Origin: Pedobacter ginsengisoli
GTDB taxonomy: Bacteria; Bacteroidota; Bacteroidia; Sphingobacteriales; Sphingobacteriaceae
Length of the DNA stretch: 64,000 nt
Assembly: GCF_002736205.1 (NCBI RefSeq)
Contig: NZ_CP024091.1
Span: forward strand, 3,903,555-3,967,554
Direction of reading: 5' to 3'
Shown here piece after piece: positions 23,170 to 31,557 of this stretch. The notes below the pieces were generated by a model. It did no database searches and was not told the origin of the DNA. It saw only the letters and a list, made by a program, of their open reading frames with translations. The first letter of the stretch is position 1. Each line of letters starts with the position of its first letter. The position numbers and the translations under genes were made by a program.

Positions 23170-25047
23170 ATGAACACGTTAAAAGCATTACTCCTATTCT
23201 TAATCACTTCATTTACAGCTAGTGCCCAGGAATTATATATGCCACGAAATATAAAAAATGCATATGATAATGAAACACGCTCATACGATGGCAAACCAGG
23301 AAAGAATTACTGGCAAAACCGCGGAAAGTACGACATTCAGGTATCGGTAGACGAAAAAACTAAGACTGTAAGTGGAAAAGAAACAATTATTTACACCAAT
23401 AATAGCCCCGACACGCTAAAAACAGCAGCAATAAGATTTGTAAACAACATTCATAAACCGGAAGCGCCAAGAGCGGGTTATGTTGGCGCCGATTTTTTAT
23501 CAAGCGGCTTAAAAATCACCTCATTTACAGTAAATGGCGAAAAGTATGATGTAAACAGTGCCAATTGGGGCACAGTTGCAGCTGTTACACTTAAAAAAGC
23601 ATTGCCTGCAGGCCAATCGGCAACGTTTGTTATTGAATGGAATTACCCGTTATCAAAACAAAGCGGGCGCGAAGGGCAAATTGATGAGACTTCTCTTTTT
23701 GTAGCTTATGCATACCCAAGAATATCAGTTTACGATGATTATAATGGATGGGATATGATTCCGCATAGCGACAGGACTGAATTTTATAATGATTTTAACG
23801 ACTATAAGCTTGCTGTTAAAGCACCAAAGAATTATGTGGTTTGGGCAACCGGAGATTTGCTAAACCCTGACGAGGTTCTGGAACCGGAATATGCTTCGAG
23901 ACTAAAAAAATCTTATACTTCTGATGAGGTAATACATATTGCCACCGCCGCTGAAATGCAAAAAGGCGGAGTGACAAAGCCTGTTGATGGCAATATCTGG
24001 AAATTTGAAGCGAAAAATATAACGGATGTTACCTTCTCTCTAAGCAGCAGCTATGTGTGGGATGCCGCAAGTGTTGTGGTTGACAAGAAAACCAACAGAA
24101 GGGCAAGTGTACAGGCGGCATATAGTAAAGTGGCCAATGATTTTTCGCATGCAGTGGAATGGGGAAGAATTGCATTGGATTGGTTTTCGAACAACTGGCC
24201 TGGTGTTCCTTATCCTTTTTCAAAAATGACCGCTTTTCAGGGCTTTGCCGATATGGAATACCCAATGATGGTTAATGATTCGAGCACTCCGGATCTGGAG
24301 TTTTCACAATTTGTACTTAACCATGAAATTGCCCATACTTATTTCCCTTTTTATATGGGCACCAATGAAACCCGTTACGCATTTATGGATGAGGGCTGGG
24401 CCACAACTTTAGAGTATTTGATTGGACAACAACAGCTGGGTAAAGAAAAAGCGGCCGAAAACTATAAGAAGTTCAGGGTTAAACGCTGGATATCTGACCC
24501 ATCAACAGAGCAGGACCAGCCGATTGTTTCCATGTCTACCCAGGTATCAGATGCCGGATACGGAAATAACGCATATGGCAAGCCTTCATTAGCATACCTT
24601 GCGCTTAAAGATATGCTTGGCGATGAGGTTTTTGGCAAAGCACTGCACAGTTATATGGATAACTGGAATGGCAAGCACCCAATTCCCTGGGATTTCTTTT
24701 ATTCTTTTAATAATGCCACAAAACAGAACTTGAACTGGTTTTGGAACAATTGGTTTTTTAGCAATAACTATATTGACCTAGCTATTGAAAAGGTAGTTAT
24801 AAAAGGAAACAATTACACAATTTCGGTAAAAAATAAAGGCGGATTTGCTGTTCCTTTTGATTTAAAGGTGATTTATAATGACGGCAAGGAGCAGCGGATC
24901 CATAAAACCCCGGAAACCTGGAAAAACAATCGTATGGAGACATTTTTTGAAGTCAGGGCCAATGCCCCCATACAATCTGTTACTTTAGACGGTGGTATTT
25001 TTATGGATGCACAGCCAACCGACAATATTTGGGTAAAGAAATTATAA
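23170..25047 (+). CDS. M1 family metallopeptidase
   Basis: A 625-residue zinc aminopeptidase of family M1, exported by an N-terminal signal peptide that ends at SAQ (residue 20). An N-terminal beta domain (about 45-290) precedes the catalytic domain. The zinc site is His385-Glu386-x2-His389 with Glu408 19 residues later, the HExxH-x18-E arrangement of M1 gluzincins. The exopeptidase motif GxMEN is represented by FADMEYP (about 360). No type IX secretion tail is visible. Its 3' end overlaps the convergent dehydrogenase gene by 6 bases. Confidence 0.93.
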   Translation: MNTLKALLLFLITSFTASAQELYMPRNIKNAYDNETRSYDGKPGKNYWQNRGKYDIQVSVDEKTKTVSGKETIIYTNNSPDTLKTAAIRFVNNIHKPEAPRAGYVGADFLSSGLKITSFTVNGEKYDVNSANWGTVAAVTLKKALPAGQSATFVIEWNYPLSKQSGREGQIDETSLFVAYAYPRISVYDDYNGWDMIPHSDRTEFYNDFNDYKLAVKAPKNYVVWATGDLLNPDEVLEPEYASRLKKSYTSDEVIHIATAAEMQKGGVTKPVDGNIWKFEAKNITDVTFSLSSSYVWDAASVVVDKKTNRRASVQAAYSKVANDFSHAVEWGRIALDWFSNNWPGVPYPFSKMTAFQGFADMEYPMMVNDSSTPDLEFSQFVLNHEIAHTYFPFYMGTNETRYAFMDEGWATTLEYLIGQQQLGKEKAAENYKKFRVKRWISDPSTEQDQPIVSMSTQVSDAGYGNNAYGKPSLAYLALKDMLGDEVFGKALHSYMDNWNGKHPIPWDFFYSFNNATKQNLNWFWNNWFFSNNYIDLAIEKVVIKGNNYTISVKNKGGFAVPFDLKVIYNDGKEQRIHKTPETWKNNRMETFFEVRANAPIQSVTLDGGIFMDAQPTDNIWVKKL

Positions 25048-25968
25048 GCGGCTTAATTTTTCGGCAAGAACTTCTGAAATTTTTCTGTACGAATCGAAAG
25101 TCCAGCCCCCAACATGTGGTGTCAGGATCACTTTATCGGAGTTAGCCAGTTCCTGATACCAGTTTTGTGTTCCCAATGCCGGGAATTTCTCAACTTCCAG
25201 TACATCTAGCCCGGCACCCAATATTTTATTTGCTGCTATTGCATTTAAAACTGCTTTGGTGTTTACCACCTCGCCCCTTGCGGTATTTATAAAAAAGATA
25301 GGTTTACGGAAATGAAGCAGATACTCATCATCTACCATTTGCCTGGTTTCTGCCGTAAGCGGGATATGTAAGCTCAGCACATCGCTTTGTTTTACAATCT
25401 CTTCCATGCTTACTTCTTTAGCGTAGGCATCGCTAAAGCCTGTTTTATACTTATCGTATGCCATAACATTAACTTCAAAACCTGCCAGTTTTTTAGCAAA
25501 GCTTTTACCCATAAAGCCATAACCGATAATCCCTACGGTTTTACCTTTAAGCTCAAAGCCACGACTACCCTCTCTATCCCAAACACCATTTCTTACTTCT
25601 ATATCTGCCCTGCGAAAGTTATTCATAAGTGCAAGCAGCAAACCAGTGGCATGCTCGCCTACAGCATCCATATTCCCTTCGGGTGCATTTAGCAGTTCAA
25701 TATTTTTTTCTTTTGCAAAGGCTTCATCTATGTTATCCAAACCAGCTCCTGCCCTTGCAACAAACTTTAACTTAGTGGCGGCACTTAAAAGTTCTTTATC
25801 AATTAAAAACTTTGTGCGGACAGCTATTCCATCATAATCGGCAATTACCTCAAGCGTTTCGGCCCTGGTGATAAGTGGCTGATCGTTTACTTCATATCCC
25901 ATTGCAATGGCACTTTCTTTAAATGCCGGATGCAAATCGTCAACTATTAATATTTTTCCTTTGGTCAT
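25042..25968 (-). CDS. D-2-hydroxyacid dehydrogenase (phosphoglycerate dehydrogenase-like)
   Basis: A 308-residue NAD-dependent D-2-hydroxyacid dehydrogenase. The Rossmann motif is GIIGYGFMG (about 147-155). The catalytic Arg lies in NTARGEVVN, the Glu in GLDVLEVE and the His in TPHVGGWT. It lacks the C-terminal ACT domain of long SerA enzymes, so it may be a short phosphoglycerate dehydrogenase for serine synthesis or another 2-hydroxyacid dehydrogenase. No ser genes are adjacent to decide. It is downstream of rsmA's opposite end, tail to tail with the M1 peptidase gene. Confidence 0.88.
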   Translation of the reverse strand: MTKGKILIVDDLHPAFKESAIAMGYEVNDQPLITRAETLEVIADYDGIAVRTKFLIDKELLSAATKLKFVARAGAGLDNIDEAFAKEKNIELLNAPEGNMDAVGEHATGLLLALMNNFRRADIEVRNGVWDREGSRGFELKGKTVGIIGYGFMGKSFAKKLAGFEVNVMAYDKYKTGFSDAYAKEVSMEEIVKQSDVLSLHIPLTAETRQMVDDEYLLHFRKPIFFINTARGEVVNTKAVLNAIAANKILGAGLDVLEVEKFPALGTQNWYQELANSDKVILTPHVGGWTFDSYRKISEVLAEKLSRL

Positions 25969-25988
25969 TTTTGGGATTCTATTTACTA

Positions 25989-26771
25989 CTATTGAGATAA
26001 ATGCGATAAATGCTGGGTAAGGGCAATAAAATCGGCAACGGTTAGCTGCTCTGCACGTTTATCAAAAAATATATGATTGTCCATTTTATCTTTAGAGACA
26101 ACGCCTGATAAGGCATTGCGCAAAGTTTTTCTTCTTTGATTAAAACCCGCTTTTACGGTACGCCAAAAAAGCTTCTCATCGCAAGGTAGTGTTTCTACAT
26201 TATTACGGCTCAATCTGATTACCCCTGAATTTACCTTAGGCGGAGGATTAAACGTACCCGGCTTAACGGTAAACAGGTATTCAATATCGTAGTAAGCCTG
26301 AATCAGTACACTTAATATACCGTAGTCTTTTGTTCCTGCTTTAGAGGCGCATCGCTCTGCAACTTCTTTTTGGAACATCCCTACCATTTCAACCACATTG
26401 GCCCTGTTTTCGAGGACCTTGAACAAGATCTGGGACGAAATATTATAAGGAAAGTTTCCGATGATGGCATATTTGGCTGGAAAAATATCAGAAAGATTTA
26501 ATGCCAGAAAATCGCCATTAATAAGCCTGTTGCCTAGTTGAGGATATTTTTCTTTCAGAAAATGATACGATTCAACATCTATATCAATAAGAAAAGTTTC
26601 GAGGTCTGTTCGTTCCAGTAAGATATCTGATAAGATTCCCATACCGGGACCAACCTCTAGTACCTGCTTATACTTATCTGTATGAATAAGGCCGTTTACT
26701 ATTTTTGCCGCAATGTTTTTATCCGTTAAAAAATGTTGCCCTAAATGTTTTTTTGCCTTTACCAAACTCAT
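25989..26771 (-). CDS. rsmA: 16S rRNA dimethyladenosine transferase
   Basis: RsmA/KsgA, about 260 residues, dimethylates two adjacent adenosines near the 3' end of 16S rRNA. SAM-binding motif LEVGPGMGIL (about 37-46) and the catalytic NxPY as GNFPYNIS (about 103-110) are intact. The open frame reaches 26804, but ATG at 26771 (MSLVKAKKHLGQHF) gives the standard N-terminus. It is divergent from pdxA, with about 100 bases for both promoters, an arrangement common for these two genes. Confidence 0.95.
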   Translation of the reverse strand: MSLVKAKKHLGQHFLTDKNIAAKIVNGLIHTDKYKQVLEVGPGMGILSDILLERTDLETFLIDIDVESYHFLKEKYPQLGNRLINGDFLALNLSDIFPAKYAIIGNFPYNISSQILFKVLENRANVVEMVGMFQKEVAERCASKAGTKDYGILSVLIQAYYDIEYLFTVKPGTFNPPPKVNSGVIRLSRNNVETLPCDEKLFWRTVKAGFNQRRKTLRNALSGVVSKDKMDNHIFFDKRAEQLTVADFIALTQHLSHLSQ

Positions 26772-26872
26772 ATCCTGATCTATTAAAAACTGCAAAATAA
26801 GCAAAGTTTTACCAGTATCGGACTAACATTAAGGTGAAATTCTGTAATTTGCACCAAATTTTTTATTTGGAT

Positions 26873-27952
26873 ATGAGCAATAAAATTAAAATCGGCATAA
26901 GTATAGGCGATATAAATGGCATAGGATTAGAGGTTATCCTTAAAACCTTATCTGAAAACCGCATTTTAGACTATTGCACGCCAATTGTTTACGGCCATAC
27001 TAAAGTTGCTTCTTATCACCGCAAAGCATTAGGGATGAATGATCTCGTTTTTAATGTGATTAACACTGCTGATGCGGCAAATCCGAAAAAAGCAAACCTG
27101 ATTAATTGCTGGGAAGAGGATGTAAAAATAGACCTTGGGGTTTCAAACGAAACTGGGGGAAGGTATGCACTTTTATCATTAGAAAAGGCAACCGACGACC
27201 TGGTTAACGGCAATATTGATGCGCTGGTAACTGCTCCGATAAACAAACACAATATCCAATCTGATACTTTTAATTTCCCCGGACACACGGAGTACCTGCA
27301 ACAACGCAGCGGTGGCGATGATGTGCTGATGTTTTTAATAAGCGAGGACATTCGTGTTGGAGTAGTAACAGGACATATTCCCATTACCGCGGTATCGGCA
27401 AGTATTACCAAAGACAAAATTGTAAAGAAACTGGTCATGATGAATGAAAGTCTGAAAAAAGATTTTTGGATAGAAAAACCAAAAATTGCTGTTTTAGGTC
27501 TTAACCCTCATGCCGGTGATAATGGTTTACTAGGAAAAGAAGAGGCCGATATCATTACGCCTGCAATTCAGGAAGCTTTTGATAAAGGGGTAATTTGCTT
27601 TGGCCCTTATCCTGCCGATGGCTTTTTTGGCAGCGGAGGTTATAAACAGTTTGATGCGGTGCTGGCCATGTACCATGACCAGGGCTTAATTCCTTTTAAA
27701 ACTATCGCTTTTAGTACGGGGGTTAATTACAGCGCCGGACTAAAGGTTGTACGTACATCACCGGATCATGGAACCGGGTATGATATTGCAGGAAAGAATG
27801 TTGCCGATCCGACTTCGTTTATAGAAGCCGTTTTTGCAGCTGTTCACATTGTGAAAAACCGCAGGGAGCAGGAAGAATTATTAAAAAATCAACTGCGCAG
27901 TGGTGGAAAAATTATAGAAACCGCTGCAGATATGAAAGATGACGCAAATTAA
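26873..27952 (+). CDS. pdxA: 4-hydroxythreonine-4-phosphate dehydrogenase
   Basis: A 359-residue PdxA, which oxidises 4-phosphohydroxy-L-threonine in vitamin B6 synthesis. Metal-ligand histidines are in FPGHTEYL (about 138) and MYHDQGLIPFK (about 267), and the C-terminal block is RTSPDHGTGYDIAGK. The frame is open from 26834; ATG at 26873 (MSNKIKIGISIGD) matches the family start. It precedes the fatty-acid gene cluster, which has its own promoter. Confidence 0.95.
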   Translation: MSNKIKIGISIGDINGIGLEVILKTLSENRILDYCTPIVYGHTKVASYHRKALGMNDLVFNVINTADAANPKKANLINCWEEDVKIDLGVSNETGGRYALLSLEKATDDLVNGNIDALVTAPINKHNIQSDTFNFPGHTEYLQQRSGGDDVLMFLISEDIRVGVVTGHIPITAVSASITKDKIVKKLVMMNESLKKDFWIEKPKIAVLGLNPHAGDNGLLGKEEADIITPAIQEAFDKGVICFGPYPADGFFGSGGYKQFDAVLAMYHDQGLIPFKTIAFSTGVNYSAGLKVVRTSPDHGTGYDIAGKNVADPTSFIEAVFAAVHIVKNRREQEELLKNQLRSGGKIIETAADMKDDAN

Positions 27953-27974
27953 GAGTATTTATTTTTCAATAACA

Positions 27975-28006
27975 TTTTCGAAATGTCAAATTAATTCTTA
28001 CATTTG
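27975..28006 (+). promoter_or_regulatory. promoter of the yceD-rpmF-plsX-fabH cluster
   Basis: An exact TAnnTTTG element, TACATTTG (27999-28006), 20 bases after TTTT (27975-27978) at the -33 position. It overlaps the first possible in-frame TTG of the next gene (28004), so that codon cannot be the translation start if this promoter is used. Confidence 0.55.
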
Positions 28007-28027
28007 CGGGCTAAAATTTTGTTACAA

Positions 28028-28561
28028 TTGAAACCATTAAAACAATTTTCAATCCCATTTACCGGTTTAAAAATTGGCAAACATCAGTTTGATTTTGAGA
28101 TTGATAACAGCTTTTTTGATGCTTTTGAATACTCTTTAGTAAAAAAAGGAGCTTTAAAAGCAAGCGTTGAATTAGATAAGCAGGAGACAATGCTGATTTT
28201 ACAGTTCCACATAGAGGGAATTATAATTTTAGACTGCGACAAATGCTTAGCCGATTTTGAGGCACCAATAAGTATACAGGAAAGGCAGATTGTAAAGTTT
28301 GCTGAAGATGAATTGGATAGTGATGATCTGGAGATTATTACCCTAAGTAAAAAAGAAAGTGAGATCGATGTATCAGAGCTTATTTATGAATTCATCACAG
28401 TATCTGTACCTTATATAAAAATCTGTGAGCAGGATGGCAATGGCCAGCTATGCGACCAGGAAATGATAGCAAGACTGGAAAGTCTTTCTGTAGGAACACA
28501 AAAAGAAGAAGAACAACAAAATGATGACCCGCGTTGGGCAGCATTAAAAAAATTAAAATAA
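28028..28561 (+). CDS. yceD: YceD/DUF177 family protein
   Basis: A 177-residue DUF177 protein. This family nearly always precedes rpmF; in plants and E. coli it is linked to 23S rRNA processing. Visible features are the KPLKQFSIPFTGLKIG start, the short Cys motif DCDKCLADF near residue 75 and an acidic C-terminus. The frame opens with TTG at 28004, but that codon lies in the promoter; the TTG at 28028 matches the conserved N-terminus. It is 18 bases before rpmF. Confidence 0.88.
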   Translation: MKPLKQFSIPFTGLKIGKHQFDFEIDNSFFDAFEYSLVKKGALKASVELDKQETMLILQFHIEGIIILDCDKCLADFEAPISIQERQIVKFAEDELDSDDLEIITLSKKESEIDVSELIYEFITVSVPYIKICEQDGNGQLCDQEMIARLESLSVGTQKEEEQQNDDPRWAALKKLK

Positions 28562-28579
28562 TAATTAAATAAATCAGCA

Positions 28580-28771
28580 ATGGCACATCCAAAACGCAAG
28601 GTTTCTAAAAGCAGAAGAGATAAAAGAAGAACTCATTATAAAGCAGAAGCCCCTTCTTTAGCTACTTGTCAAACAACAGGTGCAATTCACACACCTCACC
28701 GCGCTTACAACGTTGATGGCAACTTGTACTACAACGGCAAATTGGTTATTGAAAACACATCAATAGGTTAA
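28580..28771 (+). CDS. rpmF: 50S ribosomal protein L32
   Basis: A 63-residue basic ribosomal protein with the typical start MAHPKRKVSKSRRDKRR and the later block TCQTTGAIHTPHRA. Only one of the zinc-type cysteines is present (Cys34-type position), so this is probably a zinc-free paralogue form. It sits between yceD and plsX as in most bacteria. Confidence 0.96.
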   Translation: MAHPKRKVSKSRRDKRRTHYKAEAPSLATCQTTGAIHTPHRAYNVDGNLYYNGKLVIENTSIG

Positions 28772-28783
28772 TTTTCTGAAAAA

Positions 28784-28866
28784 TAGTTTGTGTTTTAAGT
28801 CTTTGAAAGTTTAACTTAGAGACTGGAAACAAGGGTGATTTTACCTTATACACAAACTGATTTTTT
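28784..28866 (+). ncRNA. candidate structured leader RNA between rpmF and plsX
   Basis: Three stems can form together. P1 is AGTTTGTGT (28785-28793) with ACACAAACT (28850-28858), 9 bp. P2 is AGTCTTT (28798-28804) with AGAGACT (28818-28824), topped after a GA bulge by AAGT/ACTT and a three-base loop. P3 is AAGG-G-T (28831-28836) with ACCTT (28843-28847). The closing P1 strand is followed by GATTTTTT, so the whole could work as a terminator or leader switch in front of the plsX ATG at 28870. This is a hand-folded proposal with no covariation evidence. Confidence 0.35.
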
Positions 28867-28869
28867 ACT

Positions 28870-29811
28870 ATGAAAATAGGTCTCGATATAATGGGCGGAG
28901 ACTATGCTCCTAAAGCAAATGTTTTAGGAGCAATAGCTGCCCATCCATTGTTATCTCCAGATGAGCAAATAGTTCTTATTGGAGATACGAAGCAGATAAA
29001 ACCTTTACTCTCCGAAAACGGATTTGATCCGGATCTCTTTGAATATGTTCATACTGAGGAGGTAATAGGTATGGGTGAACATCCCACAAAGGCTATCGTT
29101 CAGAAGCCCAACTCCAGTATTTCTATAGGTTTCAATTTACTTAAAGAAGGTAAACTTGATTCATTTGCAAGCGCCGGTAATTCTGGGGCTATGCTTGTTG
29201 GTGCCGTTTTTAGTGTAAAAACTATTCCCGGAATCATCAGGCCATGCCTTTCAACTTTTTTACCCAAGCTTAGCGGTGGAGTAGGTTTAATGGTAGACGT
29301 AGGTGCGAACGCAGATTGCAAGCCTGATATTTTATTACAATTTGGTGTACTTGGAAGCTTATACGCCGAAAATGTAATGGGTATAGGTAACCCTAAAGTA
29401 GCACTGATGAACATTGGTGAGGAAGACGAAAAAGGAAATATGCTAAGTCTGGCAACTTTTCCCTTGATGAAAGACACCAATCTGTTTAACTTTATAGGTA
29501 ATGTAGAAGGCAGGGATTTATTTAACGATAAAGCCGATGTTATTGTTTGTGATGGCTTTACAGGAAATGTAATGCTTAAACTTGCAGAGTCATTCTATGT
29601 ACTAACTTTAAAAAGAGGTTTAAAAGATGAATTTTTTGACCGCTTTAATTACGAGAACTACGGCGGAAGCCCTGTTCTTGGAGTAAATGCTCCGGTTGTT
29701 ATTGGACACGGAATTTCTAGTCCGACGGCAGTAAAAAATATGATATTACAGTCAAGAGACATGATTACTACAGGCTTGGTAGGCAAAATACAAGCCGCTT
29801 TTAATAATTAA
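28870..29811 (+). CDS. plsX: phosphate acyltransferase PlsX
   Basis: A 313-residue enzyme that makes acyl-phosphate from acyl-ACP for the first step of phospholipid synthesis. The start MKIGLDIMGGDYAPKANVLG and the blocks SAGNSGAML and VDVGANADCKP are typical PlsX. It is followed by fabH after 9 bases, and preceded by a 98-base gap with a possible structured leader. Confidence 0.96.
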   Translation: MKIGLDIMGGDYAPKANVLGAIAAHPLLSPDEQIVLIGDTKQIKPLLSENGFDPDLFEYVHTEEVIGMGEHPTKAIVQKPNSSISIGFNLLKEGKLDSFASAGNSGAMLVGAVFSVKTIPGIIRPCLSTFLPKLSGGVGLMVDVGANADCKPDILLQFGVLGSLYAENVMGIGNPKVALMNIGEEDEKGNMLSLATFPLMKDTNLFNFIGNVEGRDLFNDKADVIVCDGFTGNVMLKLAESFYVLTLKRGLKDEFFDRFNYENYGGSPVLGVNAPVVIGHGISSPTAVKNMILQSRDMITTGLVGKIQAAFNN

Positions 29812-29820
29812 TATCAAAAA

Positions 29821-30810
29821 ATGAGTAAAATTCATGCTGCGATTACGGCTGTTAATGGCTACGTTCCAGAATACGTGCTTACAAACAAAGAGCTAGAATC
29901 GATTGTAGACACTACGGATGAATGGATTACATCCAGAACAGGCATAAAAGAGCGCAGAATACTAAAAGGAGAAGGTTTAGGCACTTCTGATATGGCAGTA
30001 CATGCCGTTAATGGCTTGCTTAAAAAACGTGGAATAACTGCTGAAGAGATTGAACTGATCATCTTCTGCACTACCACTCCTGATTTGCCTTTCCCTGCAT
30101 CAGCTAATATACTGGCCGACAAAATCGGCGCAAAAAATGCGTGGGGTTATGACCTTCAGGCTGCTTGCTCAGGCTTTATTTACGGTGTTTCGACCGGAGC
30201 CCAGTTTATAGAATCGGGCAAACACAAAAAAGTACTGGTAGTTGGAGGCGATAAAATGTCGTCGATAATTAACTATGAGGACCGTACCACCTGTATTATT
30301 TTTGGGGATGGTTGTGGCGCAGTACTTTTGGAACCAAATGAAGAAGGTTTTGGCGTAATGGACTCAATCCTTAGAAGTGATGGCTCAGGCAGACAGTTCC
30401 TGCACCAGAAAGCTGGCGGATCTGCAAGACCTGCATCTCATGAAACAGTTGACAACAAAGAGCATTTCGTTTATCAGGAAGGTCAGGCAGTATTCAAGTT
30501 TGCGGTAACCAATATGGCAGATGTTGCTGCTGAAATTATGGACCGTAATAACCTTACCTCTGAAGATGTAAAATGGCTGGTTCCTCATCAGGCAAACAAA
30601 CGCATTATTGATGCTACGGCTTCAAGAATGGGTGTTGGTTCTGAAAAGGTAATGATCAATATCCAACGTTATGGCAATACCACCAACGGTACTATTCCGC
30701 TATGTTTATGGGAATGGGAAAGCCAGTTGAAAAAGGGCGACAACATTATACTTGCAGCCTTTGGCGGTGGTTTTACATGGGGGTCGGTTTATTTAAAATG
30801 GGCTTATTAA
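29821..30810 (+). CDS. fabH: 3-oxoacyl-ACP synthase III
   Basis: A 329-residue KAS III that condenses acetyl-CoA (or branched acyl-CoA) with malonyl-ACP to start fatty-acid synthesis. The catalytic triad is Cys116 (AACSGF), His256 (VPHQANKR) and Asn286 (RYGNTTNGT). Length and start are normal. It follows plsX by 9 bases; accB comes 151 bases later. Confidence 0.96.
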   Translation: MSKIHAAITAVNGYVPEYVLTNKELESIVDTTDEWITSRTGIKERRILKGEGLGTSDMAVHAVNGLLKKRGITAEEIELIIFCTTTPDLPFPASANILADKIGAKNAWGYDLQAACSGFIYGVSTGAQFIESGKHKKVLVVGGDKMSSIINYEDRTTCIIFGDGCGAVLLEPNEEGFGVMDSILRSDGSGRQFLHQKAGGSARPASHETVDNKEHFVYQEGQAVFKFAVTNMADVAAEIMDRNNLTSEDVKWLVPHQANKRIIDATASRMGVGSEKVMINIQRYGNTTNGTIPLCLWEWESQLKKGDNIILAAFGGGFTWGSVYLKWAY

Positions 30811-30961
30811 ATTATTAATCAGATTACAACTTAAAGACTGTTAACTCATTAAGAGCAGCATTTATTGATTTATTGAATGCAAACTCATGATGATTTTAAT
30901 ATAATTAATCATAACTTAGTTAATCTAAAAACACATTGTTTTCTTAAAATAACACCAAAAA

Positions 30962-31438
30962 ATGGATATCAAACAAATTCAGGAACTTATTAAATTTGTT
31001 TCTCGTTCGGGCGTAAATGAAGTCGCAATTGAGCAAAAAGACTTCAAGATCACTATTAAAACAAATCAGACCCCAACAGTTGTTCATGCTACTGTTCCAG
31101 CTCCTGTTGTTACATCTGCAATCCCTGCAGCTGCGGCTCCACAACCGGTGTCAGCTACAGAAACCAAAGCAGCACCTGCAGCTGAAGATACTTCGAAATA
31201 CATTACTATTAAATCTCCAATGATCGGGACATTCTATCGCTCATCAAGTCCTGATAAACCATCATTTGTAAATGTTGGCGACGAGGTTTCTACAGGTAAA
31301 GTTATCTGCATTATTGAGGCAATGAAATTGTTCAATGAAATAGAAAGTGAAGTTTCTGGAAGAATCGTAAAAGTACTTGTTGATAATGCATCACCAGTTG
31401 AATACGATCAGCCATTGTTTTTAGTAGAACCAATTTAA
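30962..31438 (+). CDS. accB: biotin carboxyl carrier protein of acetyl-CoA carboxylase
   Basis: A 158-residue BCCP. A helical N-terminal segment (1-35) is joined by an Ala/Pro/Thr-rich linker (about 40-78) to the biotinyl domain (80-158). The biotin-accepting lysine is Lys122 in EAMKLF. It supplies the carrier for AccC, which starts 119 bases downstream; the spacer holds a palindromic repeat. Confidence 0.96.
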   Translation: MDIKQIQELIKFVSRSGVNEVAIEQKDFKITIKTNQTPTVVHATVPAPVVTSAIPAAAAPQPVSATETKAAPAAEDTSKYITIKSPMIGTFYRSSSPDKPSFVNVGDEVSTGKVICIIEAMKLFNEIESEVSGRIVKVLVDNASPVEYDQPLFLVEPI

Positions 31439-31440
31439 TC

Positions 31441-31551
31441 CGTCATGCTAAATTTCAGTGTTAAATAAATGCTGAAATGGTGCGCGTAGCATTCTTGAAA
31501 ACAAAAAATCAATAAATACTACTCCTGATTATTCAGGATGACGAAAAGGAA
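31441..31551. repeat. palindromic repeat in the accB-accC spacer
   Basis: The spacer holds nested inverted repeats: CGTCAT (31441-31446) with ATGACG (31538-31543), ATGCTA (31445-31450) with TAGCAT (31487-31492), and the perfect TCCTGA-ttat-TCAGGA (31523-31538). The CATCCTGA...TCAGGAT core links it to the repeats at 11903-11931 and 12952-12992. Confidence 0.55.
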
Positions 31552-31557
31552 AAATAT

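Noticed and set aside
31017..31223. Leu/Gln-rich ORF inside accB.
   Set aside because: It is the +1 shadow of the Ala/Pro-rich linker of the real accB frame.
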